Origin: an uncultured Faecalibacterium sp.
GTDB taxonomy: Bacteria > Bacillota > Clostridia > Oscillospirales > Ruminococcaceae
Length of the DNA: 14,804 nucleotides
Direction: 5' to 3'
Assembly: GCA_934525405.1 (NCBI GenBank)
Contig: CAKSZF010000033.1
Coordinates: 1 to 14,804 of the forward strand
Shown: positions 1-8,267 of the stretch, piece by piece
Numbering within the stretch: position 1 is the stretch's first letter
Layout: every line of letters begins with the position of its first letter
Program-made: the position numbers and the translations under genes
Notes under the pieces: model-generated
Database searches by the model: none
What the model saw: only the letters and a program-made list of their open reading frames with translations
Told to the model about the DNA's origin: nothing

Positions 1-2547
1 CTGCTGATCAACAGCGGCATGGCTCCCATGAAGAAGTGGTTCCTGGCACAGGAGGAGCCGCCCCGTCATCGCGTGACCACCTGCCAGAAGTGCATCCGCA
101 CCCCGGATATCGAGCGCGTGGGCATCACTGCCCGCCATGGCACCTTCTTTGAGATGCTGGGCAACTTCTCCTTCCAGGATTACTTCAAGGACGAGGTCAT
201 TCCTTGGGCATGGGAGTTCCTGACCAGTGACGAGTGGATGGCGATCCCCAAGGATCGTCTGCACATCTCTGTGTATGAGGAGGACGACGAGGCTTACGAT
301 ATCTGGACCAAGAAGGTCGGCATCGCCCCGGACCACATGGTGCGTCTGGGCAAGGAGGACAACTTCTGGGAGCATGGCTCCGGCCCGTGCGGCCCCTGCT
401 CCGAGATCTACTTTGACCGCGGCCCCGAGTACGGCTGCGGCAAGCCGACCTGCGGCGTGGGCTGCGACTGCGACCGCTATATGGAGATCTGGAACCTCGT
501 GTTCAGCCAGTTCGACGCCGACGGCAAGGGCCACTACGAGCGTCTGGCACGCCCCAACATTGATACCGGCATGGGCTTGGAGCGTCTGGCCTGCGTGATG
601 CAGAACGTGGGCAACCTGTTCGAGGTGGATACCGTGCAGAGCGTGCTGCACCATGTGGAGCACATTGCAGGCAAGACCTACAAGCAGGACCCCAAGACCG
701 ATATCTCCATCCGCGTCATCACCGACCATATCCGCAGCTGCACCTTTATGGTGTCTGACGGCATCCTGCCCTCCAACGAGGGCCGCGGCTATGTGCTGCG
801 CCGTCTGCTGCGCCGTGCTGCCCGCCATGGCCGGATGCTGGGCATCGACCACCCCTTCCTCGTGGATCTGGTGGAGACCGTCATCCAGTCCAGCGAGTCC
901 GCTTACCCCGAACTGCGCGAGCATGACGCCTATATCAAGAAGGTCATCGGCACCGAGGAAGCAAACTTTGCCCGCACCATCGATGCCGGCATGAACATCC
1001 TGAACAACATGATCGACCGTCTGGAGAAGGCACACGAGAAGCTGCTGAGCGGCTTGGACGTGTTCAAGCTGAACGATACCTTCGGCTTCCCGCTGGATCT
1101 GACCAAGGAGATCGCCGCCGAGCAGGGTCTGGAGATCGACGAGAACGGCTTCCACGCAGAGATGAAGAAGCAGAAGGAGCGCGCCCGCGCCGAGCGCCTG
1201 AAGAAGAACATCTCCGGCTGGAGCGAGGATCTGTTCGGCGCACTGGAGGCCGAGCCCACCGTCTTTACCGGTTACGACACCCTGACCGACAAGGGCACTG
1301 TTGTGGCGCTGAGCGATGAAGAGACCCTGACCGATGCCATTGCCACCGACGAGGAGGCAAAGGACGGCGTGCTGGTGGTGCTGGATAAGACTCCCTTCTA
1401 CGCAGAGATGGGCGGTCAGGCTGCCGACCACGGCGTGCTGAACGGTGCCGAGTGCAGCCTGCGCGTGCTGGACGTGAAAAAGACCCCCAAGGGCTACTAC
1501 GTCCACACCTGTGTGCTGGAAAGCGGCATTGTGAAGGTGGGCGATGTGCTGACCGCACAGGTGGACAAGGGCTACCGCATGGCCATTGCCCGCAACCACA
1601 CCGCTACCCACCTGCTGCAGGCTGCCCTGCGTGAGGTGCTGGGCGACCATGTGCATCAGGCTGGTTCCTATCAGGATGCCTCCATCACCCACTTCGACTT
1701 TACCCACTTCAGTGCCGTGACCGCTGAGGAGCTGGCACGGGTGCAGAAGATCGTCAATGATAAGATCTTTGACTCCATGAACGTCACCGTGCAGGAGATG
1801 CCGGTGGAGGAAGCTAAGAAGCTGGGTGCAATGGCTCTGTTTGGCGAAAAGTACGGCAAGGTGGTCCGCGTGGTGGATATCGAGGGCTGGTCTACCGAGT
1901 TCTGCGGCGGCACTCATGTCAAGAACACCGCCCAGATCGGCGGCTTCAAGATCGTCAGCGAGTCCTCTGTGGCTGCCGGCATCCGCCGTATCGAGGCTGT
2001 CACCGGCCGCAACCTGCTGATCCGTGCAAACCTGCAGGAGGCTATGCTGCATGATGTGGCAAACACCCTGAAGGCCAACAACGTGGCTGCACTGCCCGCC
2101 CGCGCCGAGGCTGTGATGGCTGAGAACAAGGCCATGAGCCGCGAGCTGGAGGAGATGAAGGCAAAGATCGCCGCCTCCAAGGTGGACAGCCTGTTCGACA
2201 ATGCTGAGGAAGCAGACGGCGTGAAGATCGCCTCCGCATACTTTACCGGTACCACCGGCGATACCCTGCGCGGTATGTGCGACAGCATCCGCGACAAGGC
2301 CGTGAACCCTGTGGTGGCTGTTCTGGTGGGCAAGGCTGAGGATAAGATCACCATGGCTGTTACCGTGAATAAGCTGGCACAGGAAAAGGGCCTCAAGGCC
2401 GGTGTGCTGGTCAAGGAGTTGTCCGCTATCGCCGGCGGCAAGGGCGGCGGCAAGCCGGACTTTGCAATGGCCGGTCTGAAGGACGAGACCAAGATCGACG
2501 AGGCACTGGCTGCTGTGAGCGCTATTGTCAAGAAGGCTCTGGGCTAA
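1..2547 (+). CDS. alaS: Alanyl-tRNA synthetase, 5' end cut by the window
   Basis: Cytoplasmic enzyme that charges tRNA-Ala and clears mischarged Ser/Gly. The frame is open from base 1 (LLINSGMAPMKKWF), so the first ATG at 19 is internal and roughly 30 N-terminal residues lie outside the window; 848 codons are present against a usual 870-880 in total. The class II catalytic core comes first (motif 2 region around TARHGTFFEMLGNFSFQDYF). The editing domain follows with its two zinc-ligand motifs: HTATH (codons at 1597-1611) and CGGTH (1903-1917). The C-terminal DHHA1-type domain ends with the glycine-rich GGKGGGKPDFAMAG stretch. All landmark residues are intact and no frameshift is seen. A rho-independent terminator follows directly. 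Identification is certain; only the true start is unseen. Confidence 0.98.
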   Translation: MLINSGMAPMKKWFLAQEEPPRHRVTTCQKCIRTPDIERVGITARHGTFFEMLGNFSFQDYFKDEVIPWAWEFLTSDEWMAIPKDRLHISVYEEDDEAYDIWTKKVGIAPDHMVRLGKEDNFWEHGSGPCGPCSEIYFDRGPEYGCGKPTCGVGCDCDRYMEIWNLVFSQFDADGKGHYERLARPNIDTGMGLERLACVMQNVGNLFEVDTVQSVLHHVEHIAGKTYKQDPKTDISIRVITDHIRSCTFMVSDGILPSNEGRGYVLRRLLRRAARHGRMLGIDHPFLVDLVETVIQSSESAYPELREHDAYIKKVIGTEEANFARTIDAGMNILNNMIDRLEKAHEKLLSGLDVFKLNDTFGFPLDLTKEIAAEQGLEIDENGFHAEMKKQKERARAERLKKNISGWSEDLFGALEAEPTVFTGYDTLTDKGTVVALSDEETLTDAIATDEEAKDGVLVVLDKTPFYAEMGGQAADHGVLNGAECSLRVLDVKKTPKGYYVHTCVLESGIVKVGDVLTAQVDKGYRMAIARNHTATHLLQAALREVLGDHVHQAGSYQDASITHFDFTHFSAVTAEELARVQKIVNDKIFDSMNVTVQEMPVEEAKKLGAMALFGEKYGKVVRVVDIEGWSTEFCGGTHVKNTAQIGGFKIVSESSVAAGIRRIEAVTGRNLLIRANLQEAMLHDVANTLKANNVAALPARAEAVMAENKAMSRELEEMKAKIAASKVDSLFDNAEEADGVKIASAYFTGTTGDTLRGMCDSIRDKAVNPVVAVLVGKAEDKITMAVTVNKLAQEKGLKAGVLVKELSAIAGGKGGGKPDFAMAGLKDETKIDEALAAVSAIVKKALG

Positions 2548-2560
2548 AAAAGATCCATGT

Positions 2561-2601
2561 CCCCCGCCCGGTGCCGGATGCGCGCCGGGCGGCGGGCTTT
2601 T
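2561..2601 (+). terminator. Rho-independent terminator after alaS
   Basis: Stem CCGCCCGG (2564-2571) pairs with CCGGGCGG (2585-2592). Three further G:C pairs form across one bulged C, and a short T run follows at 2598-2601. It begins 13 nt after the alaS stop. The next gene starts only 27 nt past the T run, so partial read-through probably feeds the downstream genes. Confidence 0.8.
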
Positions 2602-2627
2602 GTAGAAGCAGGAAGGAGTGTTCCCCC

Positions 2628-2960
2628 ATGGAAGATTGTCTGTTTTGCATGATCGCAGAGGGCAAGATCCCCTCTAAAAAGCTGTACGAGGATGACCAGG
2701 TAGTGGCATTCTACGACATCAACCCGCAGGCAAAGGTGCATTTCCTTGTGGTTCCCCGCAAGCACATCTCCTCTGCCGCTGCGCTGACCGAGGAGGATGG
2801 TGCCCTGCTGGGCCACATCTTTGCCGTCATCGCAAAGCTGGCCAAGGAGCAGGGGCTGGAAAACGGCTACCGCATCATCTCCAACGTGGGCGAGGACGCA
2901 GGCCAGACCGTGAAGCATCTGCATTTCCATGTTCTGGGCGGCGAAAAACTGCCTGTCTGA
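2628..2960 (+). CDS. HIT-family nucleotide hydrolase (HINT-like)
   Basis: A 110-residue protein of the histidine triad superfamily, whose members cleave AMP from phosphoramidates and related adenylylated compounds. The C-terminal signature H97-L-H-F-H-V-L is present; by family analogy H99 is the nucleophile. The N-terminal DCLFCMIAEGKIPS block and the YDINPQAKVHFLVVPRKH core are typical of bacterial HINT proteins, and the length is normal for the family. The frame extends upstream to a GTG at 2571, but that lies inside the alaS terminator. The ATG at 2628 has a good Shine-Dalgarno (GGAAGGAG, 2611-2618) and matches the family N-terminus. It is the first of three closely spaced plus-strand genes (gap of 27 nt to the next). 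The physiological substrate cannot be told. Confidence 0.95.
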   Translation: MEDCLFCMIAEGKIPSKKLYEDDQVVAFYDINPQAKVHFLVVPRKHISSAAALTEEDGALLGHIFAVIAKLAKEQGLENGYRIISNVGEDAGQTVKHLHFHVLGGEKLPV

Positions 2961-2987
2961 TTCCAATACGAAAGGGAGATTTTGATT

Positions 2988-3527
2988 ATGGCTGAAACTT
3001 ATACCCTGCATGTTGCAGGTCTGACCCGTGAGTTGACCATCTGCAAGGTGAACGACCACATGGACATTGCCGCCTTCATCATGCTGGGTGATGCCGAGCT
3101 GACCGTGGCCGCTGCTGCGGAGCTGCTGAAGAAGTGCCCGGATTTTGATATCCTGCTCACCGCCGAGGCCAAGGGTATTCCGCTGGCACACGAGATGAGC
3201 CGTCAGAGTGGCAAGCCCTACATCTGCGCCCGCAAGGGTGTCAAGCTGTATATGCCGGACCCCGTGGTGGTGGAGGACCAGTCCATTACCACTGCCGGTA
3301 AGCAGAAGCTGGTCATCGACCGCAAGGAGCTGGAAAAGATGAACGGCAAGCGTGTGCTGGTGGTGGACGATGTCATCTCCACCGGCGGCTCTCTGAAGGC
3401 ACTGGACGCGCTGGCAGAAAAGACCCAGTGCACCATCGTGGGTCAGGCCGCTGTTCTGGCCGAGGGCGACGCTTCTGAGCGCAAGGATATCATCTTCCTT
3501 GAGCCGCTGCCCCTGTTCTTCCACTAA
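2988..3527 (+). CDS. Type I phosphoribosyltransferase, adenine PRTase-like
   Basis: A 179-residue cytoplasmic protein of the purine phosphoribosyltransferase fold, expected to join a base (or release one) using PRPP. The PRPP-binding loop is clear: VLVVDDVISTGGS at residues 123-135, with the paired acidic D127-D128 and the TGG turn. The LLTAEAKGIPLAHEM segment (57-70) and the ARKGVKLY segment (81-88) match the layout of adenine/xanthine PRTases. The ATG at 2988 is preceded by AAAGGGAG; the track frame begins six bases earlier at a TTG that I do not favour. It sits 27 nt after the HIT gene and its stop is 6 nt before comEC in the same reading frame, which suggests co-transcription. Whether the base is adenine, xanthine or another is not decidable here. 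Confidence 0.88.
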   Translation: MAETYTLHVAGLTRELTICKVNDHMDIAAFIMLGDAELTVAAAAELLKKCPDFDILLTAEAKGIPLAHEMSRQSGKPYICARKGVKLYMPDPVVVEDQSITTAGKQKLVIDRKELEKMNGKRVLVVDDVISTGGSLKALDALAEKTQCTIVGQAAVLAEGDASERKDIIFLEPLPLFFH

Positions 3528-3533
3528 GCTGGG

Positions 3534-5657
3534 ATGCGCCGCCCGCTCTGCGCGTTCTGCGCCGGAATGATGGGCCTTAGTTTCCTGTGGACTTTTTTGC
3601 CGCAAACGGAGCTTTTTATGCCGTTTGCGGCATTTTTTGTTGCCTTTTTGCTGCTGCTCTGCATCCCGGATGGCAGCCGTAAGCTGGCGGTCTGTCTGCT
3701 GCTGGGCGCACTGGTGGGGCTTTGCGCGGTGCATACCACGAGCGCCCGGCTGGAGCGTGCCCGGGCAAATTACGCCGGGCGCACCGTGCTGCTGACCGCC
3801 GAGGTGGAGCGCGCGGACAGCAGCTATTTTTCGGACACAGTGGACGCGACCCTGTGGGTAGAAAGCGTGAACGGCAGCCCGGCGGGCTTCCGCATAGCCT
3901 GTGCAGAACTGTCTGCCTGCGCGGCAGGGCAGCGGGTTCAGGGCTGGTTCACGCTGTCGGCACCGGATGAAGCGGAACGGACGGCGCAGTACGCAGACGG
4001 CATCGCCTTGCAGGCAGAGCCCTTGGCCGAAAAGCCGCAGCTTACCGTGCTGGGCGAGAGCGGTAGCTTCCGAGCCCGCACCCACCGCTTGCAGCAAAAA
4101 CTGAGCGAGTGCCTGCGCCGTGCCATGCACCGGGACACCGGCGGCGTGCTGGCAGCTATGACGGTGGGAGACCGCAGCGGGCTTTCGGCAAAGATGCGCA
4201 GCGCCTACTGGGGTGCGGGGCTTTCCCATGTGCTGGTGGTCAGCGGAATGCATGTTTCCATTCTGTGCGGGGATATCCTGAGCGTTTTGCTGCCCTACCG
4301 CTGGGAGCAGAGCTACCGCAGCCGCAGACGGCGCACAGTCTGGAAAAGCCTGCTGGCGCTGGTGCTGATGGGCGTGACCGGCTTTACGCCCTCGGTGCGC
4401 CGCGCTGCCGTGGCGGTGTGGGTCAGCGCCTTGGGCGTGTGGGTGTGGGGACCATCGGACGCCCTCACTTCGCTGGCGGCGGCAGGTATCCTGATGACTG
4501 CTGCCAACAGCTATGCGGTGTGGGATATCGGCTTTGAACTTTCCTTTGCGGCAGTGGTGGGCACGGTGGCGGGTGGTGCCTGCATCCGCCGGATGCGGGA
4601 CGCCCACGACAGACGGTTTTGGGTCAAAGCGGGGGAAAATCTGCAAAAGCCGGTCAGACGCCCGTGGTTCAACAGGCTGCCAGAGCGGCTTCAGGGGCTT
4701 GCAGAGAGCGCCTGTATTGCCGCCTGTGCCTCGGTGGCTACCTTCCCAGTGCTGGTGCTGCGGGGCTTGAGTGTCAGCGCGTGGGCAGTGGTTTCCAGCA
4801 TCGCGGTGCTGTGGATGGTGCAGCCGCTGCTTTTGCTGGGACTGGCAGTGGCTTTTGCGGGGCTGGTGCCGTGGCTGGCACCACTGCACGGGGTGCTTTC
4901 CCGGGCGGCAGACCTGCTCACCGGGCTATTGAACGGCTGGGCAATCTGGCTCAGCACAAAGCCCGGGGCGTCCATCTACTTTGATACTGCCTACGCGGCG
5001 CTGGTCTGTCTGCTGCTGTGCGGGCTTGGGGTGCTGGCCTTCCACTGGCGGGTGCGTCTGCGGGTGGCTCTGCCGGGCATCCTGCTGGCGGCAGCGGTGG
5101 GCATCGGGTTGGGGAACGCCCTCAGCCGGGACGTGGTGCACATTGACCTTGTGGGCAGCGCACAAGCACCTGCGGTGGTGGTTGCCCAGAACGACCGAGC
5201 GGTGGTGCTGTTCCGGGGCGGCAGCGCCGCCCAGCGTGCGGTGGAAAACCAGCTGGCGCGGCGGGGCGTGCGCACCGTGGAACTGGTGATAGATCTGCGT
5301 ATGAACGCAAAAACCGTCTGCACCTTGCCCGCGCAGCAGGGGATAAGGGCAGAGCGTCTGCCGGTCAATACCAGCCGTAAGCTGCGCTGCACCCCGGCGG
5401 CGGTGGAGTTGCTGCGCACCCGGGAAGGATGCCTTGTGCGGTTGAGCATCGGCAACCGACAGTTTGTGACCTTGAGCGGCAAGGCAGAACTGGCACAGCC
5501 GCTGCAAACGGAGTGGTTGATTGCCACGCCGAAAAAGCCGGAGACGGTGCAGTACCAAAAACTGCTGGCGCTGCGCAGTTACAGCTGGATGCCGCCGGAA
5601 ACGCAGTACACAGCCTCCCTCAGTCTGCGCCGCACCGGCGGCGAAAGGCTAGGGTAA
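3534..5657 (+). CDS. comEC: ComEC/Rec2-family DNA-uptake channel with degenerate C-terminal domain
   Basis: A 707-residue polytopic membrane protein of the ComEC family, the channel that brings single-stranded DNA into competent cells. N-terminal membrane segments and an OB-like stretch (about residues 5-170) come first. The Competence domain follows, with the diagnostic SHVLVVSGMHVSIL motif (about 230-243) and several hydrophobic helices up to about residue 525. From about 533 the usual metallo-beta-lactamase-like domain should begin with DVGQGD and carry HxHxDH. Here I read VHIDLVGSAQAP and later VELVIDLRMNAKT, with no metal-binding motif, although the segment keeps a roughly normal length. 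The ATG at 3534 lies 6 nt after the upstream stop with little Shine-Dalgarno, so initiation probably relies on coupling. No other competence genes are in view. Confidence 0.92.
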   Translation: MRRPLCAFCAGMMGLSFLWTFLPQTELFMPFAAFFVAFLLLLCIPDGSRKLAVCLLLGALVGLCAVHTTSARLERARANYAGRTVLLTAEVERADSSYFSDTVDATLWVESVNGSPAGFRIACAELSACAAGQRVQGWFTLSAPDEAERTAQYADGIALQAEPLAEKPQLTVLGESGSFRARTHRLQQKLSECLRRAMHRDTGGVLAAMTVGDRSGLSAKMRSAYWGAGLSHVLVVSGMHVSILCGDILSVLLPYRWEQSYRSRRRRTVWKSLLALVLMGVTGFTPSVRRAAVAVWVSALGVWVWGPSDALTSLAAAGILMTAANSYAVWDIGFELSFAAVVGTVAGGACIRRMRDAHDRRFWVKAGENLQKPVRRPWFNRLPERLQGLAESACIAACASVATFPVLVLRGLSVSAWAVVSSIAVLWMVQPLLLLGLAVAFAGLVPWLAPLHGVLSRAADLLTGLLNGWAIWLSTKPGASIYFDTAYAALVCLLLCGLGVLAFHWRVRLRVALPGILLAAAVGIGLGNALSRDVVHIDLVGSAQAPAVVVAQNDRAVVLFRGGSAAQRAVENQLARRGVRTVELVIDLRMNAKTVCTLPAQQGIRAERLPVNTSRKLRCTPAAVELLRTREGCLVRLSIGNRQFVTLSGKAELAQPLQTEWLIATPKKPETVQYQKLLALRSYSWMPPETQYTASLSLRRTGGERLG

Positions 5658-5661
5658 TGCT

Positions 5662-5689
5662 TTGCAATCCGAGCTGAGTGTGGTACAAT
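5662..5689 (+). promoter_or_regulatory. Housekeeping promoter for holA
   Basis: A -35 box TTGCAA (5662-5667) and a -10 box TACAAT (5684-5689) are 16 nt apart. A TG at 5681-5682 makes the -10 an extended type (TGGTACAAT). It starts just after the comEC stop and about 37 nt before the holA ATG, so the replication gene probably has its own transcript. Confidence 0.6.
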
Positions 5690-5725
5690 ACAAGGAGCAT
5701 TTTATAACAGGAAAGGGGCATTTGC

Positions 5726-6754
5726 ATGGCCACGGAAGCAAAACTCCGGCAGCTGGCCGACAAGGGCTGCCCGGTCTACTATTTTTATTCCAGCGAGCGG
5801 TATCTGGTGCGGCAGGCAGTGGCGGCGGCGGTGCGGGTGCTGTCGGCAGACAGCGACGAGGACGCCACCGTTCTGGACGGTGCCGCCCCGGAGCTGGAAC
5901 AGCTCATCATGGCGGCGGGCACCATTTCGTTTTTCGGTACCCGGCGTGTGGTGGTGCTGCCGGAGCTCGACCCCGCCGCCTACGGCAGCAAGGACTTGGA
6001 CGAGCTGTGCAGTACCCTTTCCAGCTTGGAAAACGCCGTGGCGGTGCTGGGCAGCGTGTTTCCGCTGGAGCGCAGCAAGCTCAAGCTTGGTAAGCAGGCG
6101 CAAAAGCTGCAGGCTCAGTGCAAGGCCATTGGCTACACGGAAGAACTGGCAAAGCCCCGCCCCTTTGAACTGAAAAATCTGATGATGGAGCGCGCAAAGG
6201 CGCAGGGTGCAACCCTGCCGGACGGCGCAGCCACCGCATTGCTGGAGCGCTGCGGCGAGGACCCCTTTCTGCTGGAAAACGAGGTGGATAAGCTCTGTGC
6301 CCTGTCTGGCTACCAGACCGTGAGCGCCTCCATGGTGGCGGAGATGGGCACGGTGAGCCTTGAAGCGGATGTGTTCGAGATGATCCGCATGATTACCGCC
6401 AAAAACGCCACCGGAGCCTGCAAAAAGTTACAGACCCTGCTGCGGCTGCAGCAGGAGCCCATTGCCATTACAGCGGCGATGATCGGCAGCTATGTGGATC
6501 TGTACCGGGTCAAATTGGGGGCGGCAAAACGGAAAAATTACAGTGCAGTGCACAAGGATTTTGGCTATAAGGGCAGTGACTACCGGCTGAAGCGCTCGGC
6601 AGAGACTGCCGCCCACTACACCCTGCCCCAGCTGGAGGCCTGCTTGCAGGTGCTGCTGGAGCTGGACCAGAGCCTGAAAAGCCAGCCTGTGGCGGCGCAG
6701 ACACTGCTGGAAACAGCACTGTGCCGTCTGGCGCTGGCGGGGAGCGGAAGATGA
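5726..6754 (+). CDS. holA: DNA polymerase III delta subunit (clamp-loader subunit)
   Basis: A 342-residue cytoplasmic protein matching the delta subunit that opens the sliding clamp on DNA. Features that fit are the start YYFYSSERYLVRQAV, the typical SFFGTRRVVVLPEL strand of the first domain (about residues 67-80), the GEDPFLLENEVDKL block (about 174-187) and the VFEMIRMITAKNATGACKKL collar-type region. The length is normal. The ATG is preceded by AGGAAAGGGG at 5709-5718. Clostridial holA often follows comEC, as here. Its TGA overlaps the ATG of the next gene (ATGA at 6751-6754), implying translational coupling to the TOPRIM protein. Confidence 0.9.
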   Translation: MATEAKLRQLADKGCPVYYFYSSERYLVRQAVAAAVRVLSADSDEDATVLDGAAPELEQLIMAAGTISFFGTRRVVVLPELDPAAYGSKDLDELCSTLSSLENAVAVLGSVFPLERSKLKLGKQAQKLQAQCKAIGYTEELAKPRPFELKNLMMERAKAQGATLPDGAATALLERCGEDPFLLENEVDKLCALSGYQTVSASMVAEMGTVSLEADVFEMIRMITAKNATGACKKLQTLLRLQQEPIAITAAMIGSYVDLYRVKLGAAKRKNYSAVHKDFGYKGSDYRLKRSAETAAHYTLPQLEACLQVLLELDQSLKSQPVAAQTLLETALCRLALAGSGR

Positions 6755-7365
6755 TGCAAAGCAAGATGATCCATACCGATCGGGTGCTGATCGTGGAGGG
6801 CAAGTACGATGCCGTCCGTCTGGCGCACCTGACCGATGCCATGATCCTACTGACGGATGGTTTTGGCATTTATAAAGACAAACAGCGCCAGCAGCTGTTC
6901 CGGGCGCTGGCGCAGAAAAACGGTTTGATCTTGCTCACGGATTCGGACGCGGCAGGCTTCCGCATCCGCAATTACATCACCAACATGGTGGGTGCGCAGA
7001 ATGTGGTGCAGGCTTATGTGCCCGCCATCCACGGCAAGGAAAAGCGCAAGGCGCAGCCCGGCAAGGAGGGCTTGCTGGGGGTAGAGGGCGTGGACGACGC
7101 CCTTGTGCGGCAGGCTCTGCTGGACGCCTTGGGCGCGGAAGCCGGTGCCGCGCCGGTGCGCCCGGCAGGGCGGCAGATCACCTACACCGACCTGTACGAG
7201 TGGGGGCTTTCCGGCAAGCCCGGCAGCGCCGAGCGCAAGGCTAGACTCTTGAATGCGCTGGGGCTGCCGCCGCGCCTTTCCAAAAAGGAACTGGTGGAGG
7301 CCTTTAACCGGCTATACACTTTTGAACAACTGGACGAGTTGCAGTTGAAAATTTTGCAGGAGTGA
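6751..7365 (+). CDS. TOPRIM-domain protein, RNase M5-like (DUF4093 type)
   Basis: A 204-residue protein. The N-terminal TOPRIM domain has the catalytic-type glutamate in VLIVEGKYD (E16) and the acidic pair in LLTDSDAAG (D64, D66), which bind divalent metal in topoisomerases, primases and RNase M5. RNase M5 trims the 5S rRNA precursor in Bacillota, and this protein has similar size and N-terminal layout. The C-terminal part (LGLPPRLSKKELVEAFNRLYT) resembles the DUF4093 tail found on M5-like proteins of Clostridia. The start ATG overlaps the holA stop; the GGAGCGGAAG just upstream, inside holA, can act as ribosome binding site. An in-frame GTG at 6721 would lengthen it by 10 residues but has no support. 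Genuine M5 activity is inferred, not shown. Confidence 0.82.
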   Translation: MMQSKMIHTDRVLIVEGKYDAVRLAHLTDAMILLTDGFGIYKDKQRQQLFRALAQKNGLILLTDSDAAGFRIRNYITNMVGAQNVVQAYVPAIHGKEKRKAQPGKEGLLGVEGVDDALVRQALLDALGAEAGAAPVRPAGRQITYTDLYEWGLSGKPGSAERKARLLNALGLPPRLSKKELVEAFNRLYTFEQLDELQLKILQE

Positions 7366-7369
7366 AAAC

Positions 7370-8053
7370 CTAGCCGTTTTTGCCCCACGTCTGCCGCAGC
7401 AGTTCCAGCGCGTGGGTCTCCAGCCGGGAAACGTAGCTGCGGCTGATGCCCAGCAGCCCGGCGGTCTCCAGCTGGGTCAGGGGCGGCTGCCCGGCCAGCC
7501 CGTACCGCAGCAGTAAGATCTGCCGCTCCCGGGCGGGCAGAGTGTCCAGCAGCTGCCGCAGCCGCCGGACATCCTCCTGCCGCTCACAGCTGTCCTCCAT
7601 GCAAAAGCCGTCCTGTATCACATCCGCTAAGGTCAGCGCCGAGTCCCCGTCTGCCTCCAAGGATTCTTGCAGAGAGACGGTCTGCCCGCTCTTGCGCTCC
7701 CGCCGGAACTGCATGCGGATCTCGTTTTCAATGCAGCGGCTTGCATAAGTGGAAAACCGCGCCTTGCGTGTGGCATCAAAGGTATCTACCGCTTTCATCA
7801 GCCCGATGGTGCCGATGGAAACAAGATCCTCTTGGTCGCCCGGCAGGGCGTAATATTTTTTTACGATGTGCGCCACCAGCCGCAGATTGTGGCGGATCAG
7901 CTTTTCCCGGGCGGCGGCATCCCCGGCGCGCAGGGCGCTGAAAGCGGCGGCTTCTTCCCGGGCTGTGAGCGGACGCGGAAAGCAGCCGCTTTCCAGATGG
8001 AGCGCCAGAAACAGAAATTTTGTGGCGAAAAATTGCAGTAAGGTCAGCAGCAC
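7370..8053 (-). CDS. sigK: Sporulation sigma factor, SigK-like
   Basis: A sigma-70 family factor. Region 2 reads KLIRHNLRLVAHIVKKYY (51-68), EDLVSIGTIGLMKAVDTFD (75-93) and FSTYASRCIENEIRMQFRR (100-118), and region 4.2 is a clear helix-turn-helix (LTQLETAGLLGISRSYVSRLE, about 192-212). The hydrophobic N-terminus followed by FPRPLTAREE matches sigma-K rather than sigma-A. I choose the GTG at 8053: GGGAGG lies 8 nt upstream of it and the resulting 227 residues fit clostridial SigK. The ATG at 8074 has no ribosome binding site, and the longer frame to 8146 adds unrelated sequence. The first 19 residues are strongly hydrophobic, like a pro-sequence, though processing is unproven. The gene is convergent with the TOPRIM gene (4 nt between stops). 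Confidence 0.85.
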   Translation of the reverse strand: MLLTLLQFFATKFLFLALHLESGCFPRPLTAREEAAAFSALRAGDAAAREKLIRHNLRLVAHIVKKYYALPGDQEDLVSIGTIGLMKAVDTFDATRKARFSTYASRCIENEIRMQFRRERKSGQTVSLQESLEADGDSALTLADVIQDGFCMEDSCERQEDVRRLRQLLDTLPARERQILLLRYGLAGQPPLTQLETAGLLGISRSYVSRLETHALELLRQTWGKNG

Positions 8054-8083
8054 ACGATATCCCTCCCGGTACATAGTTGTTAG

Positions 8084-8110
8084 ATGGTATGAGCCGGGGC
8101 GTGGATAGAT
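8084..8110 (-). promoter_or_regulatory. Possible sigma-E-type promoter of the sigK-like gene
   Basis: On the minus strand CATACCAT (8091-8084) matches 7 of 8 bases of the sigma-E -10 consensus CATACAAT. ATC, against the ATA core of the -35, lies 16 nt upstream (8110-8108). A start near 8077 would leave a 24-nt leader to the GTG at 8053, long enough to contain the Shine-Dalgarno. It is judged by eye only and the -35 is weak. Confidence 0.3.
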
Positions 8111-8196
8111 GCCGGAGGGGGCGGAAGGGGAGCGCCTGCAAGGCACAGGCAGAAACTATCGTGAAATTTAAGCCGATCTGTGATTGATGCCGAGAC

Positions 8197-8221
8197 TGCC
8201 CGGACGAAAAATGTTCGGGCA
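8197..8221. repeat. Hairpin near the left edge of the foreign insert
   Basis: GCCCGGAC (8198-8205) pairs with GTTCGGGC (8213-8220) with one G:U pair and a 7-nt loop, plus a closing T:A. It is followed by ATTTCT on the plus strand, so it may be a decayed terminator. It sits where base composition turns from GC-rich to AT-rich. The rest of 8111-8270 shows no credible gene. Confidence 0.45.
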
Positions 8222-8267
8222 TTTCTCATATATTCTAAAGCTGCGGTAGAAGTGTACACAAGTTTTA

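Noticed and set aside
2544..4889. 781-residue open frame on the minus strand
   Set aside because: It lies opposite the HIT, PRTase and comEC genes, is rich in Gln, His and Arg as antisense GC-rich frames are, and shows no domain.
8054..8146. Longer N-terminus for the SigK-like protein (starts at 8146 or 8074)
   Set aside because: The extra residues do not resemble SigK and neither start has a Shine-Dalgarno, while GTG at 8053 does.
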